From the NCBI RefSeq assembly GCF_049860805.1, contig NZ_CP187555.1:496001-560000 (forward strand): a DNA stretch of 64,000 nucleotides, read 5' to 3'. Each line of letters opens with the position of its first letter. Position 1 is the first letter of the stretch. The stretch is from Parabacteroides sp900760525. Lineage in GTDB: Bacteria > Bacteroidota > Bacteroidia > Bacteroidales > Tannerellaceae. Shown piece after piece: positions 27,367 to 35,728 of this stretch. The position numbers and the translations under genes were made by a program. A model generated the notes under the pieces. That model worked only from the letters and a program-made list of their open reading frames with translations, was not told the origin of the DNA and made no database searches.

Positions 27367-28128
27367 TCAGTATATAAAAGGAATAATCCGTTTCCGGTTT
27401 CCCAGTTCGTTGCCAAACATCGCTTTGTATTTATGGTAGATGGTGTTTGCGCGGGGTACAAGGTTTGCAAATGTCCACCAGGCGAAAACGGCTCCGCTTG
27501 CGCTCCAGGTCAGGATGGCAAATCCGCACCATTCCACGATCTCCCCGAAATAGTTGGCCGATGTCACATATTTGAACAGCCCTTTTTTAGGCAGATAATG
27601 GTTCGTATCGCCAGGCTTTCGCAGGTGGCGGACAATATGGTCCGATTGGATATTGATTCCCATGCCGGTGAAAAACAAGATTGTCCCGATGATGAATTGG
27701 GGACTGCACAACCAGCTTTCCGTATACATATCCTGCGGTGCCAGGTGGAAAATCCACTCTCCCTGCATATAACCGTTCAAGAGGTTGAAAGTTATTCCCA
27801 TAAGCATAATACCTGCCGGCATTTTACTTTTGCCTTTTATCAGTAAAGGAAAAATAAAAGACCGTTGGAAGTAATGTAGTTCGAAGAACAGGAATATAAG
27901 GAGCGGAACCGTCTCGAACTGCCGTTCGGAACCGTTCCACAACAAAAGCATTACGATAAAAACCGGAGCTTCCATACATACCCAAGCGATCTTGTTCGGT
28001 ATCGGAAATCCCCATTTCTTATCGAACAACATCCCATAGCCGGCTTCAACAAAATAAAGGGCTATAAAGACAATGGCGGCGATAGCTGCCATTATGATTA
28101 GGAATAAGGTGAAATGTTCAATTGTCAT
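27367..28128 (-). CDS. Steroid 5-alpha-reductase family membrane protein
   Basis: The 253 residues carry about six membrane segments. The C-terminal domain is the steroid 5-alpha-reductase signature: KGLFKYVTSANYFGEIVEWC, then FANLVPRANTIYHKYKAMFG and NRKRIIPFIY, matching the NADPH-binding end of human SRD5A enzymes. It would reduce the delta-4 bond of 3-oxo steroids to the 5-alpha (allo) form. A homologous gene is known from P. merdae and Odoribacteraceae isoalloLCA production. Its start overlaps the regulator gene by 11 bp, so it is translationally coupled to it. Confidence 0.9.
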   Translation of the reverse strand: MTIEHFTLFLIIMAAIAAIVFIALYFVEAGYGMLFDKKWGFPIPNKIAWVCMEAPVFIVMLLLWNGSERQFETVPLLIFLFFELHYFQRSFIFPLLIKGKSKMPAGIMLMGITFNLLNGYMQGEWIFHLAPQDMYTESWLCSPQFIIGTILFFTGMGINIQSDHIVRHLRKPGDTNHYLPKKGLFKYVTSANYFGEIVEWCGFAILTWSASGAVFAWWTFANLVPRANTIYHKYKAMFGNELGNRKRIIPFIY

Positions 28129-28819
28129 CTTCGTGTGTTGATAATTTATAACCTTTCCCGTGGACGTTTATAATTTTGATAGTCGGATCATCCTGCAATA
28201 ATTTGCGTAGTTTGGTGATATAAACATCCATGCTCCGGGCACTGAAATAGTTATCGCTTTTCCATATAACCTTTAGCGCATACATCCTGTCTACCATGTT
28301 GTTTGCGTGCTGGCACAGCAACGTAAGCAGATCGGCTTCCTTAGTCGTTAGCTTGGTCGTTTTGCCATCGATAGATAAGAGCTGCTTTTGTAAGTCGAAT
28401 TTGAATTTTCCGAAAAGATAGATCTTTACCTCTTTGTCGTTTTGAGGCCGGTAACGGTTTTGTATCGCTTTTATCCGCGCTTGCAAGATATCAGAATCAA
28501 GTGGCAGGCGAATCACATCGTCTGCATGGAATGAGAACAGCAACGCAATTTCTTCTCTTGTCGGATGTTCGCACAGGAAAATGATAGGGATGATGTTGTC
28601 CGAACTTTTGATCATGGCTGCCAATGTCCGTGTTTCTTTCCTGGCCATATCGTGGTCGATAATACAGAATGTGAAGTTTCTGGAAAGGAAGCCCTCATAC
28701 GCCTCCTCCTCCAGATTGAATACTTGTGAGTCGTATCCGGCAGCTTTTATATAGTCCTGGATGATAGCTCCCTGATTATAGTCTTTACTGAAAATTAGAA
28801 TGTTACAAATATCGTTCAT
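28118..28819 (-). CDS. OmpR-type response regulator with atypical receiver
   Basis: The ATG at 28819 (MNDICNILIFSKD) is chosen because it begins the receiver fold and lies 7 bp after the previous stop. The C-terminal winged helix (KIYLFGKFKFDLQKQLLSID ... DVYITKLRKLLQDD ... INVHGKGYKL) is OmpR/RprY-like. In the receiver the phospho-acceptor Asp of FCIIDHDM is kept. The first acidic pair reads SK, the switch Thr reads Cys (IIFLCEHP) and the conserved Lys before Pro reads Leu (IRLPL). No kinase is nearby. It probably controls its own operon. Confidence 0.85.
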   Translation of the reverse strand: MNDICNILIFSKDYNQGAIIQDYIKAAGYDSQVFNLEEEAYEGFLSRNFTFCIIDHDMARKETRTLAAMIKSSDNIIPIIFLCEHPTREEIALLFSFHADDVIRLPLDSDILQARIKAIQNRYRPQNDKEVKIYLFGKFKFDLQKQLLSIDGKTTKLTTKEADLLTLLCQHANNMVDRMYALKVIWKSDNYFSARSMDVYITKLRKLLQDDPTIKIINVHGKGYKLSTHEDDN

Positions 28820-28826
28820 TATATAC

Positions 28827-29120
28827 TTAAATTGTTTTTTCGATGTTCCAGACAAAAGCACGTAATCCCTGAGCTTCCGTCTTCTGATCCATCTGATGAA
28901 GTATCTCCAGGAAATGGTCGACTTTCTCGTCATCCACCATTGCCAGGATTGCCGAGTTCAGTGTCGGCCAGGCGTGACTTCCATAATGCGGTTCGCCAGT
29001 TTTACTTCCACGCCCCTGTACTTCGTCCCAGTATGTGAAGCCCCGGATGTTATTCCGGTCCATCGCACTCAGGATCATTTCGTAATATGCTTGATTAAAC
29101 GATACAAATATAGCTTTCAT
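28827..29120 (-). CDS. Small PG0541-type, PII-like transporter-associated protein
   Basis: A 97-residue soluble protein (MKAIFVSFNQAYYEMILSAM, GFTYWDEVQGRGSKTGEPHYG, HAWPTLNSAILAMVDDEKVD) with the beta-alpha-beta pattern and a flexible loop rich in Gly/Lys, as in PII-like proteins. It resembles the PG0541 family, known to accompany RND transporters in Bacteroidetes. It lies between the RND pump gene and the regulator/steroid-reductase genes, 7 bp before the regulator. A sensing or regulatory role for transport is inferred. The ligand is unknown. Confidence 0.75.
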   Translation of the reverse strand: MKAIFVSFNQAYYEMILSAMDRNNIRGFTYWDEVQGRGSKTGEPHYGSHAWPTLNSAILAMVDDEKVDHFLEILHQMDQKTEAQGLRAFVWNIEKTI

Positions 29121-29155
29121 ATTATCTTATTCCTAATTATTATTAATTCTTTTTT

Positions 29156-29275
29156 TAGATGGTATGTCATCCCTTACCTTGGATGGTATGCTATCCCTTA
29201 CCTTAGATAGGATACCATCCCTTACCTTGGATAGGGTACCATCTATTCTCTTAGATGATACCCTATCTGAAGGAA
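29156..29275. repeat. 24-bp tandem repeat array between RND and PG0541-like genes
   Basis: Four units of 24 bp start at 29156, 29180, 29204 and 29228 (consensus TTRGATRGTATRCYATCCCTTACC). A fifth, divergent unit runs to 29275. Units contain complementary GGATGGTAT/ATACCATCC segments, so the transcript can form several hairpins; the one nearest the RND stop pairs 29228-29241 with 29252-29266. The array begins 10 bp after the RND stop codon. The repeats make an open frame on the plus strand, which I consider spurious. Confidence 0.75.
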
Positions 29276-29285
29276 TGATGTTTTC

Positions 29286-32200
29286 TTATCTGTCTTTTGC
29301 CATCTTCCGGCGTCTGCGGCGGACTCCGTTTCCGGCAAACACGCTGTATACGACCGGCACGATTACCAAGGTGATCAAGGTAGACACCGAAAGTCCCCAT
29401 GCAACCGTCATACCCATCGAACGCCACATTTCCGAACCTTCGCCTGTCCCGACCGCCATTGGGATCATACCCAATACGGTGGTAAGGGTGGTCATCAATA
29501 CCGGACGGAGACGTGATTTACCGGCTGTCACTACGGCTGTCAGGATTCCCATGCCTCTTTCGCGGCAGAGGATCGTGTAGTCGATCAGCACAATACCGTT
29601 TTTAACAACGATACCCATCAACATGATCAGACCGATCAGTGCCATAACGCCCAATGGAGTCTGCGTGACCGCCAGTCCCAGGATAATGCCGGTGAAGGCG
29701 AAGGGAATGGAGAACATGATCACAAACGGGTCTGTCAGCGACTCGAATTGGGCGGCCATTACGATAAATACCAGAATGATGATCAGGATCATCAGGATTG
29801 TAAGGTCGAAGAAGGTGTCCATCTGGTCTTCGTACGTGCCGCCTAACTGCCAGCTGACATCCGAGGGTATATCCATCTCCTTCAACTGGTCGCGGGCAGC
29901 TGTTACGATATCACTCATAGCTGCGCCTTTTCCGACTACTGCCGATACGGTGATGACACGTTCGCGGTCTTTACGTTCGATGGTCGGAGGCGTCATGCGT
30001 TCTACCACTTGGCCTAAGTCGCGGATGCGGATGCCCTGGCCGGCACTGTTATAGACCAAAATATTTTCGATATCTTCAACCGACTGGCGGAATTCGGGGG
30101 CGTAACGTACCTTTATATCATACTCGTCGCCGTCTTCACGATATTTGGAGGCGGTGGAACCGTTGATGCGGTTACGTAGAGCCATTGCAGCCGTCGTGAT
30201 GTTCAGCCCGTTGATTGCCAGTTTTTCCCGGTCGAAGTCAACCTGGTATTCGGGTATGTAGTCCTCGCGGCTGATGTTGACCTGTGAACAACCTTTCACC
30301 TTACGCATTCTTGCGGCCAGTTCGGCAGCTACGGCATCGGTCCGGCCGAAGTCGAAACCGTAAATCTCGATGTCGACGGCATTCTGTCCGCCCATGCCTT
30401 CTTCCTGTCCGCCTTCGATAACCTTGAAGGTTTTAATCTCCGGGTATTTAGCCAGATCCTTACGCATCTCTTCGCAGATCTCGACCATGCCGCGTTCACG
30501 GTCGCCCACGCTCAGCATATTGATGTAATAGTCGATGATATGTGTCCCGTTGTTGCTGAGCTGCGCCCAGGTGTTGTCGGAATCGGCTTGTCCTTCCGTG
30601 AAGTTACTGGTCTTTATTTCCGGATATTTCTGTCGGAACAGTTCGTCTATCTCCAGTGCCAGTTTGCGGGTGATATCCTGGCGGGTACCGACCGGCAGTT
30701 CGATGTGGACACTGATCTGGGCGTTGTCCTGAGTCGGGAAAAACTCCGTCTTGATGGTCGGGACCAGCAACATACTTCCTGCAAATACAAGTGTCGCTCC
30801 GAGTATCACAGTTTTCCGGTGGCGTACCGCCCAGTACAGGAAACGGGAGTAACCCCGGTCTAAGGCATCCAGCGCCTTTTCGATCGGCGTGAAGAATAAG
30901 GTGTACAGGCGGCCTTTTTTCGGATTCAGTTTAAGCAGTTGCGAACTCAACATCGGAGTCAGCGTCAAAGCGCCGACTGTCGAAACGATCATGATGATGC
31001 TGACAATCCAGCCTAACTGCTTGAACAAAATACCGGCCATCCCCGTCACCATTGTCAAGGGCAGGAACACCGCCAACATGGTCAGCGTGGAAGCGATTAC
31101 GGAGATCGCCACCTCGTTCGTCGCATGTACGGCAGCCTGTTTCGGGGCACTGCCTCTTTCGATATGCGTCGTAATGTTTTCTAATACCACGATCGCATCG
31201 TCCACCACCATACCGATGGCAATGGAAAGTGAACTGAGCGAAATAATATTCAACGTATTGCCGGATGCCAGCAAGTAGGCGAACGAGGCAATCAACGAGA
31301 TCGGAATGGTCAGGATAATGATAAACGTCGCTCTCCATCGTCCGAGGAACACGAACACCACCAACATAACGATGATAAAGGTGATGAAGATAGTTTCCTT
31401 CAAACTGTCGATCGTATTCAGGATATTTGTAGAAGTGTCCAGAATAACACCCAATTTGACATCCGACGGGAGACTTTCCTGAATCTCCGGCAGTTTCTGG
31501 TGCACCTTCTTGGCGATATTCACCGAGTTGGCCCCCGATTGTTTCTGGATAACGATCATACCGCCCTTCTTTCCGTTGTTATAGGTTTCCTGGGCGCGTT
31601 CTTCGATGCTGTCCTCGATGCGGGCAACGTCGCGGAGGTAAATAGTCTTATTGTCCTTATGGCCGATCACGAGGTTGTCCATCTGGTGGGCATCCGTGAA
31701 CTCTCCCTGCACGCGGAGCGCATAGGCGTTGGAACCGATATCCACGCTACCGCCCGGTGTATTCCGGTTCTCCTGTGCGATGATAGCGGATATCCCTTCG
31801 ATCGAGACTCCGTAGGCTTCCAGCTTGTAAGGATCGCAATAGACCTGTATTTCACGAGTCGGCGTACCGGAGATAGATACCGCGCCCACGCCGCTGATAC
31901 GTGCCAACGGGTTGGAAACCTTATCGTCCAGGATCTTGTACAGGGCGTTCGTACTCTCTTCCGCCGTAACCGACAGGATGATAATCGGAATATCGTTCGT
32001 ACCGAATTTGAAGATGATGGGGTTGTCCACATCGTCCGGCAGCATCGGTTCGGCAACGTCCAGTTTGTCACGTACGTCATTGGTCGCCACGTCGATATCC
32101 GTACCATAGTCGAATTCGAGTGTGATGATCGATATGTTTTCACGCGACTGTGACGTGATGTGTTTCAAGTCGCTGACACTGTTCAGCACGTTCTCCAACG

Positions 32201-32396
32201 GTTTGGAGACGTTCATCTCGATATCCGCAGCACTGGCGCCGGCATAGGAGGTCATGACCATGATCGTATTCGTTTCGATCTCCGGCAGCAAGTCCACAGA
32301 TAATCTGGTTAATGAAAAAAGACCGAAGATCACGATTGCCACAAAGACAAGGGCGGTCGTAACCGGCTTTTTTACCGCTGTTGCATATAAACTCAT
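29286..32396 (-). CDS. RND multidrug-type efflux permease
   Basis: The 1036 residues begin like AcrB/HAE1 pumps (MSLYATAVKKPVTTALVFVA). There are twelve membrane segments in two halves, each with a large periplasmic loop. The TM4 proton-relay motif is intact (IAIGMVVDDAIVVLENI). The second half ends with GLIMLMGIVVKNGIVLIDY. It works with the adaptor and TolC-like genes upstream in the same unit (12-bp gap). The substrate is not defined by sequence. The downstream steroid-reductase genes raise bile acids or steroids as candidates. Confidence 0.95.
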   Translation of the reverse strand: MSLYATAVKKPVTTALVFVAIVIFGLFSLTRLSVDLLPEIETNTIMVMTSYAGASAADIEMNVSKPLENVLNSVSDLKHITSQSRENISIITLEFDYGTDIDVATNDVRDKLDVAEPMLPDDVDNPIIFKFGTNDIPIIILSVTAEESTNALYKILDDKVSNPLARISGVGAVSISGTPTREIQVYCDPYKLEAYGVSIEGISAIIAQENRNTPGGSVDIGSNAYALRVQGEFTDAHQMDNLVIGHKDNKTIYLRDVARIEDSIEERAQETYNNGKKGGMIVIQKQSGANSVNIAKKVHQKLPEIQESLPSDVKLGVILDTSTNILNTIDSLKETIFITFIIVMLVVFVFLGRWRATFIIILTIPISLIASFAYLLASGNTLNIISLSSLSIAIGMVVDDAIVVLENITTHIERGSAPKQAAVHATNEVAISVIASTLTMLAVFLPLTMVTGMAGILFKQLGWIVSIIMIVSTVGALTLTPMLSSQLLKLNPKKGRLYTLFFTPIEKALDALDRGYSRFLYWAVRHRKTVILGATLVFAGSMLLVPTIKTEFFPTQDNAQISVHIELPVGTRQDITRKLALEIDELFRQKYPEIKTSNFTEGQADSDNTWAQLSNNGTHIIDYYINMLSVGDRERGMVEICEEMRKDLAKYPEIKTFKVIEGGQEEGMGGQNAVDIEIYGFDFGRTDAVAAELAARMRKVKGCSQVNISREDYIPEYQVDFDREKLAINGLNITTAAMALRNRINGSTASKYREDGDEYDIKVRYAPEFRQSVEDIENILVYNSAGQGIRIRDLGQVVERMTPPTIERKDRERVITVSAVVGKGAAMSDIVTAARDQLKEMDIPSDVSWQLGGTYEDQMDTFFDLTILMILIIILVFIVMAAQFESLTDPFVIMFSIPFAFTGIILGLAVTQTPLGVMALIGLIMLMGIVVKNGIVLIDYTILCRERGMGILTAVVTAGKSRLRPVLMTTLTTVLGMIPMAVGTGEGSEMWRSMGMTVAWGLSVSTLITLVIVPVVYSVFAGNGVRRRRRKMAKDR

Positions 32397-32408
32397 AGTG
32401 TTTGTCTC

Positions 32409-33434
32409 TTACTTTTCGATTTCTACTTCCATTCCGTTGTTGAGGCGGCTCTGACCGGATACCACTACCTGGTCGCCGTTGTTTACCCCCGAAATGACTT
32501 CATATTTGTTTCCCATACGACGTCCCAGTTCCACTTTTTCGTAGGACACCTTTCCGTCTTTATATACATATATATAACGGTCGCCTGCGCCTGACTGTTT
32601 TACGATGGCGAGATCCGGAGCAACCACATGGTTCTGTGTGCCGAAACCAATCGTCACGCGTGCAAACATACCCGGACGGACACGCTCGTCGCTGTTGTCG
32701 ATCTTGATCTCTACCGGAAATGTGCGAGTGTTCGGGTCGATGGTCGGGTAGACTAAGCTGACTTTCCCTTTGAAAACTTCGTCTCCGTAAACATCCAGCC
32801 GGACGTCGACCTCTTTTCCTTTTTTTACTTTGGTGAAGAGGCTCTCGGACACATTGACCAGCAGTTTGACCGGACGGATCTGCTCTACGGTGAAGATCGG
32901 CGAACCTCCGCTATACATATCGCCGCTGTCATAATTGCGGGCGGTTACGATACCGGTTACCGGACTTAACAACTGCGTGTTTTCCTGCAGGTTTTTGTAG
33001 GCGGCACGGCTGACGTCCAATTGTGTCTTTTGTGCATCCCAAGCTGATTTGGAAGCACCGCCCACTTTGTACAATTCGTCGATTCGCTTGAATTCCAGCT
33101 CCTGGTTGTCTAATTGTATTTTAGTCTGTTTGAGGTTCGTCTCGTCCATCTTGACAAGGAGTTGACCGGCTTTTACATGGTCGCCCACTTCTGCAAACAG
33201 TTTTTCGATACGCACTGGTGCTTGCGGAGCGATGTTATTGGATATGTTGGCTTCGACTGTCGCCGTAAATTCACTGATCTGTTCTACATCCTGTGCCGAA
33301 ACGGTCTCAACTCTCACGATGGCCTTGTTGCTGACGGCCTCCGTTGGCGCGGAATCTTTCTTTTCTCCCGAGCAGGACAGCAATAAAGGTAAAATGAGGA
33401 GTGATATGAAGTGTTGTCTTTTATTTGTTTCCAT
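32409..33434 (-). CDS. RND efflux periplasmic adaptor lipoprotein
   Basis: The lipoprotein signal ILPLLLSCSG (Cys about 21) anchors the adaptor. Then come a lipoyl half (VRIEKLFAEVGDHVKAGQLLVKMD), an alpha-hairpin (KTQLDVSRAAYKNLQ), the second lipoyl half (LLSPVTGIVTARNYDSGDMY) and beta-barrel/membrane-proximal domains (RVRPGMFARVTIGF). This is the standard HlyD/AcrA layout at 341 residues. The gene lies between the TolC-like and RND genes, completing a tripartite pump. Confidence 0.95.
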   Translation of the reverse strand: METNKRQHFISLLILPLLLSCSGEKKDSAPTEAVSNKAIVRVETVSAQDVEQISEFTATVEANISNNIAPQAPVRIEKLFAEVGDHVKAGQLLVKMDETNLKQTKIQLDNQELEFKRIDELYKVGGASKSAWDAQKTQLDVSRAAYKNLQENTQLLSPVTGIVTARNYDSGDMYSGGSPIFTVEQIRPVKLLVNVSESLFTKVKKGKEVDVRLDVYGDEVFKGKVSLVYPTIDPNTRTFPVEIKIDNSDERVRPGMFARVTIGFGTQNHVVAPDLAIVKQSGAGDRYIYVYKDGKVSYEKVELGRRMGNKYEVISGVNNGDQVVVSGQSRLNNGMEVEIEK

Positions 33435-33471
33435 CTTGTGATATTTTTATTCTATGTCTATTTTCTGTTCT

Positions 33472-34854
33472 TTAAAATTCTTGCTGGCCTAACACTTTTT
33501 CCAGGTCAGCTTTTGCTACCATATAATCGTAAATAGCCTGGTTGAAATTCAGCTTTGCTTGTGTCAGCGCCAATTCCGAATCGTTCATTTCGAGCAGAGT
33601 ACCGGCGCCTGTATCATAGCGCTTCTGTGAGATCATATATCCCCGCTCAGCCTGTTCCACTCCTTTCTGTGAGGCGTCGAACCGTTTGACACAAGTATTC
33701 ATATTATCGATATATTGCTTGATCGCCAGTTGCAGGTTCCGTTGCGTGTCCTCTCTTTGCAGGCTCAGTTGCTCGATCGAGTTTCTCGTCTGTTTGATCT
33801 TATAGAACTTGCTGCCGCCTGAAAAGATCGGAATGGACAGGGAGACGCCAATCATGGAGTAGGGGTTCCACATATAGTCCTTGAACTTGAAATCGTTGTT
33901 CATCGCTGTCCATTGATACAATCCGGTTAGCGACAATGTCGGCAGGTAATCGAACTTTTGCATTGTCAATGTCTTTGCTAATTGTTTAGCCTGCAAATCC
34001 ATCTGTCTCAAGTCTGTGTTATCGGCCAGCGTCGTATCTGTCGAAAGGTAATCGCCGAACAAATCCTTTTCAAAGTCGGCCAGTTGTCCTTCGCATTCGA
34101 TATTGATGTCCAGATCCATACCCAGCAATGCTTTCAGTTGCCATTTGGCGAGTACCAATGCGTTTTCTGCCTGTAGCATATTGGGCTCGCTGTTCTTTAC
34201 GGTAACATTGGCACGTATCAGGTCATATTCGGCAACGGTTCCCTGTTCGAATTTGCGTTTGATATCCAGGTAATTTTCCATCGCGTTGTCATAACTTTCC
34301 TTGAATACACGATATGAATCGTTTGCAAGAAGTACGCCATAATACCCTTTCTTCACTTGGTTGATCATGGCTATTTTGGAAGAACGTGCCTGTTCGACAG
34401 CCAGTTCCACGTCGACAGCCGAGATGCTCAGGCTCTTCCAGAGAGCGGCATTGACAATCGGCATCGAGGCGTTGAAGCCGAGGCTCCAGTTATTGTCACG
34501 ACCCACTTCGATCCCTTCGTCCATATTCGGCATATCTTCCATGCCCGGTATTTCGGAACTTCCCATATCGAAACCGTCCATATACATCACCTGCTTTTTC
34601 AGAGTCCGGTTGTAATCGGCGGCAAAACTGACCTGGGGAAATAGAGCGGCATACGATCCTTTCTGAGCATATTTTTTCTTTTGGATTTCCTTATTAGCCA
34701 CTTTTACAGTGGGATTTTCACTCAGCGCAATCTCAAGTGCTTTCCCTATATCGAGGACGAGCGTGTCCTGAGCTTTAGCGGAGGTGAAAGCCAGGGAGGG
34801 TAATAATATCATCACCGCCCACATCATCTTTTTTGTAATTAAGATTTGTCTCAT
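33472..34854 (-). CDS. TolC family outer-membrane efflux protein
   Basis: The signal peptide (MMWAVMILLPSLAFTSAKAQ) is followed by two outer-membrane efflux protein repeats of coiled-coil plus strand segments. These include LDIGKALEIALSENPTVKVA near the N-terminus and YDTGAGTLLEMNDSELALTQAKLNFNQAIYDYMVAKADLE near the C-terminus. The 460 residues fit the family. It is transcribed with the TetR gene upstream (39-bp gap) and the adaptor downstream (37-bp gap). Confidence 0.95.
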   Translation of the reverse strand: MRQILITKKMMWAVMILLPSLAFTSAKAQDTLVLDIGKALEIALSENPTVKVANKEIQKKKYAQKGSYAALFPQVSFAADYNRTLKKQVMYMDGFDMGSSEIPGMEDMPNMDEGIEVGRDNNWSLGFNASMPIVNAALWKSLSISAVDVELAVEQARSSKIAMINQVKKGYYGVLLANDSYRVFKESYDNAMENYLDIKRKFEQGTVAEYDLIRANVTVKNSEPNMLQAENALVLAKWQLKALLGMDLDINIECEGQLADFEKDLFGDYLSTDTTLADNTDLRQMDLQAKQLAKTLTMQKFDYLPTLSLTGLYQWTAMNNDFKFKDYMWNPYSMIGVSLSIPIFSGGSKFYKIKQTRNSIEQLSLQREDTQRNLQLAIKQYIDNMNTCVKRFDASQKGVEQAERGYMISQKRYDTGAGTLLEMNDSELALTQAKLNFNQAIYDYMVAKADLEKVLGQQEF

Positions 34855-34893
34855 TTAAAATAAGTAAATTTGATTTTTAATAAAATCGTTCGT

Positions 34894-35505
34894 TCAATCT
34901 AATAGCTTCTTCGTATATTTTAATAAATAACGGTCTAAAATGGCAATACCTTTTTCTGTAGAGATTCCCCGAAGGAAAGTATAAAGAATCGTATTGAACA
35001 CTTCAGCCACGGAATGATTAGAGAGGGCTTTGGACGGACGGATCATCTTCGCCTGCTCTTTTGCCAGCAAAGCTACAATCTCGAAGTTAATATTCGGTTG
35101 GAAAACACCTTCTTTTGCTCCTCGCGACAGTAGTTTGATGCTTTTCTTCAAAAAACGGGACTTTTCTTCTTCTGTTTTCTGTAATGCTTTCGGATAACGT
35201 TTCAGATCATCATAGAATTTCCGGTTAAACCAACGAGGCCGTTTCATAAGCTCTTCATAGAAAAGCAATGCAACTTCAAGAGCCGTTATCGGCTCGGATT
35301 CAAGTTGCTTCATGGATAGCTTCATTTTGGTGTAACTCAGGGCTATACACTCTGTTAGCAACGTTTCCTTATCTTCGAAAAGTTCATAAAGTGTCCGTTT
35401 GGATATACTCATGTTATGAGCGATATTATCCATACTGACATTCTTAATCCCATGTTCAGAAAATAAGTCGAATGCCGTTAACAATATTTGTTCTTTTATG
35501 ATCAT
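34894..35505 (-). CDS. TetR/AcrR family transcriptional regulator
   Basis: The N-terminal helix-turn-helix is typical: LLTAFDLFSEHGIKNVSMDNIAHNMSISKRTLYELFEDKETLL (about residues 8-50). The remaining helices form a ligand-binding domain without recognisable specificity. As first gene of the efflux unit it probably represses its own promoter and the pump, released by a pump substrate. It is divergent from an AraC-type gene. A near-consensus -7 element (one mismatch) lies around 35550. Confidence 0.9.
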   Translation of the reverse strand: MIIKEQILLTAFDLFSEHGIKNVSMDNIAHNMSISKRTLYELFEDKETLLTECIALSYTKMKLSMKQLESEPITALEVALLFYEELMKRPRWFNRKFYDDLKRYPKALQKTEEEKSRFLKKSIKLLSRGAKEGVFQPNINFEIVALLAKEQAKMIRPSKALSNHSVAEVFNTILYTFLRGISTEKGIAILDRYLLKYTKKLLD

Positions 35506-35690
35506 CGATTTTTTATGATTATATTATATGCGATCAGATGGTGCAAATATCTGTCTAATTTGGAAAACTAAAAAGGTTTATTCTGTTACGGAATTAGTCG
35601 AAAACGAATAAAAGTATTCCTTCGTATTCTTAAAAAACCGTTATTCATTGGTAAAAATTGAAACATTTCTCTGCCTATTGAAAAAATGTT

Positions 35691-35698
35691 TACCTTTG
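35691..35698 (+). promoter_or_regulatory. -7 promoter element for the AraC-type gene
   Basis: TACCTTTG matches TAnnTTTG, 30 bp before the ATG, in the divergent region with the TetR gene. Confidence 0.5.
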
Positions 35699-35728
35699 CA
35701 AGTACACGATTAGTAAATATATGTAGAG

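Noticed and set aside
29164..29580. Plus-strand ORF with SLTLDR repeats
   Set aside because: It is generated by the 24-bp repeats (divisible by three) and then runs antisense to the RND gene.
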